A stretch of DNA of 6,260 nt from NIOZ-UU13 sp964444135. Its GTDB lineage: Bacteria; Planctomycetota; Phycisphaerae; Sedimentisphaerales; Anaerobacaceae. The position numbers and the translations under genes were made by a program. The DNA is taken from assembly GCA_964444135.1 (NCBI GenBank), contig CAYUFX010000180.1, positions 1-6,260 on the forward strand, read 5' to 3'. The notes under the pieces are model-generated. The model had not been told where the DNA came from. It was given only the letters and a program-made list of their open reading frames with translations, and made no database searches. This document shows, piece after piece, positions 6,049-6,260 of this stretch; the first letter of the stretch is position 1; the number at the start of each line of letters is the position of its first letter.

Positions 6049-6056
6049 TTGTGTCT

Positions 6057-6096
6057 GGTTAATTAGTTAATTGGTTAAATGGTTCATTGGCTAATT
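6057..6096. repeat. five tandem copies of an 8-base unit
   Basis: GGTTAATT (6057), AGTTAATT (6065), GGTTAAAT (6073), GGTTCATT (6081) and GGCTAATT (6089) are consecutive 8-base units with one or two changes each from the consensus GGTTAATT. They lie just upstream of the DUF362 gene, within 10 bases of its longest possible start. They may be slippage-prone microsatellite DNA or an array of binding sites. Confidence 0.75.
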
Positions 6097-6106
6097 AAAC
6101 CTGACC

Positions 6107-6135
6107 TACTCACTACTCACCAATTAAATACTCAC
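6107..6135. repeat. three copies of TACTCAC
   Basis: TACTCAC occurs at 6107-6113 and 6114-6120 in tandem and again at 6129-6135. The last two copies are both followed by CAAT. The block follows the GGTTAATT array after ten bases. From 6136 to 6260 I see no gene, hairpin or other structure. Confidence 0.6.
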
Positions 6136-6260
6136 CAATCGAGAACGCCAACGAGAATACCTATGAAGTGCAAAGTACAAATCCCTCGCAACTGCTCGTT
6201 TTGTCGTGATCTGACCCCGAATTATGTACCAACCTCGATTAGAGAGTTATCCACGTTCTT

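Noticed and set aside
6207..6223. TGATCTGACCCC near the right edge and AAATCTGACCC at 271-281, as possible edges of one repeat family
   Set aside because: Only about eight bases are shared and the contexts differ; too short to call a repeat from this window.
6247..6255. TTATCCACG, one mismatch from a DnaA box
   Set aside because: It is a single copy at the window edge, with no cluster of boxes or AT-rich unwinding region to support an origin.

Overview
The window looks like chromosomal DNA of a planctomycete, most likely from the Phycisphaerae/Sedimentisphaerales side of the phylum. That is inferred from the large membrane-anchored DUF362 plus beta-helix protein, a type I associate with that group, from the lack of Shine-Dalgarno in front of uvrC, and from the moderate GC with AT-rich intergenic DNA. 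No rRNA or other phylogenetic marker is present, so the assignment is tentative.

Layout, left to right. 111-257 (minus): a 48-residue, very basic protein with its own ribosome binding site. 258-740: a 483-base AT-rich gap that holds a long inverted repeat (360-408) and then a strong plus-strand intrinsic terminator (416-450), although no plus-strand gene lies before it. 741-2084 (plus): a UvrC-type excinuclease subunit with intact GIY-YIG, cysteine-cluster, UVR and RNase H-like parts but no C-terminal helix-hairpin-helix domain. 2152-2176: a terminator hairpin facing the minus strand. 2253-2987: what appears to be a single integron gene cassette in minus orientation, made of a DUF429-like predicted nuclease gene (2316-2981) and a 60-base attC site (2247-2306), bounded on the far side by a second copy of the same 7-base core site (2982-2988). 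3063-3262: a MITE-like block about 200 bases long with imperfect terminal inverted repeats and three internal GC-rich hairpins. 3340-6048 (minus): a 902-residue protein with three membrane helices, a DUF362 domain and a right-handed beta-helix. 6049-6260: upstream DNA with a -10/-35 candidate and short tandem repeats.

uvrC is a stand-alone repair gene whose partners UvrA and UvrB are not here. The DUF362/beta-helix gene is a surface or periplasmic protein of unknown role. The cassette and the MITE-like block are two separate insertions in the interval between these genes. The cassette reads in the same direction as the DUF362 gene and towards the end of uvrC. The most notable observation is this solitary, integrase-less cassette carrying an RNase H-fold protein.
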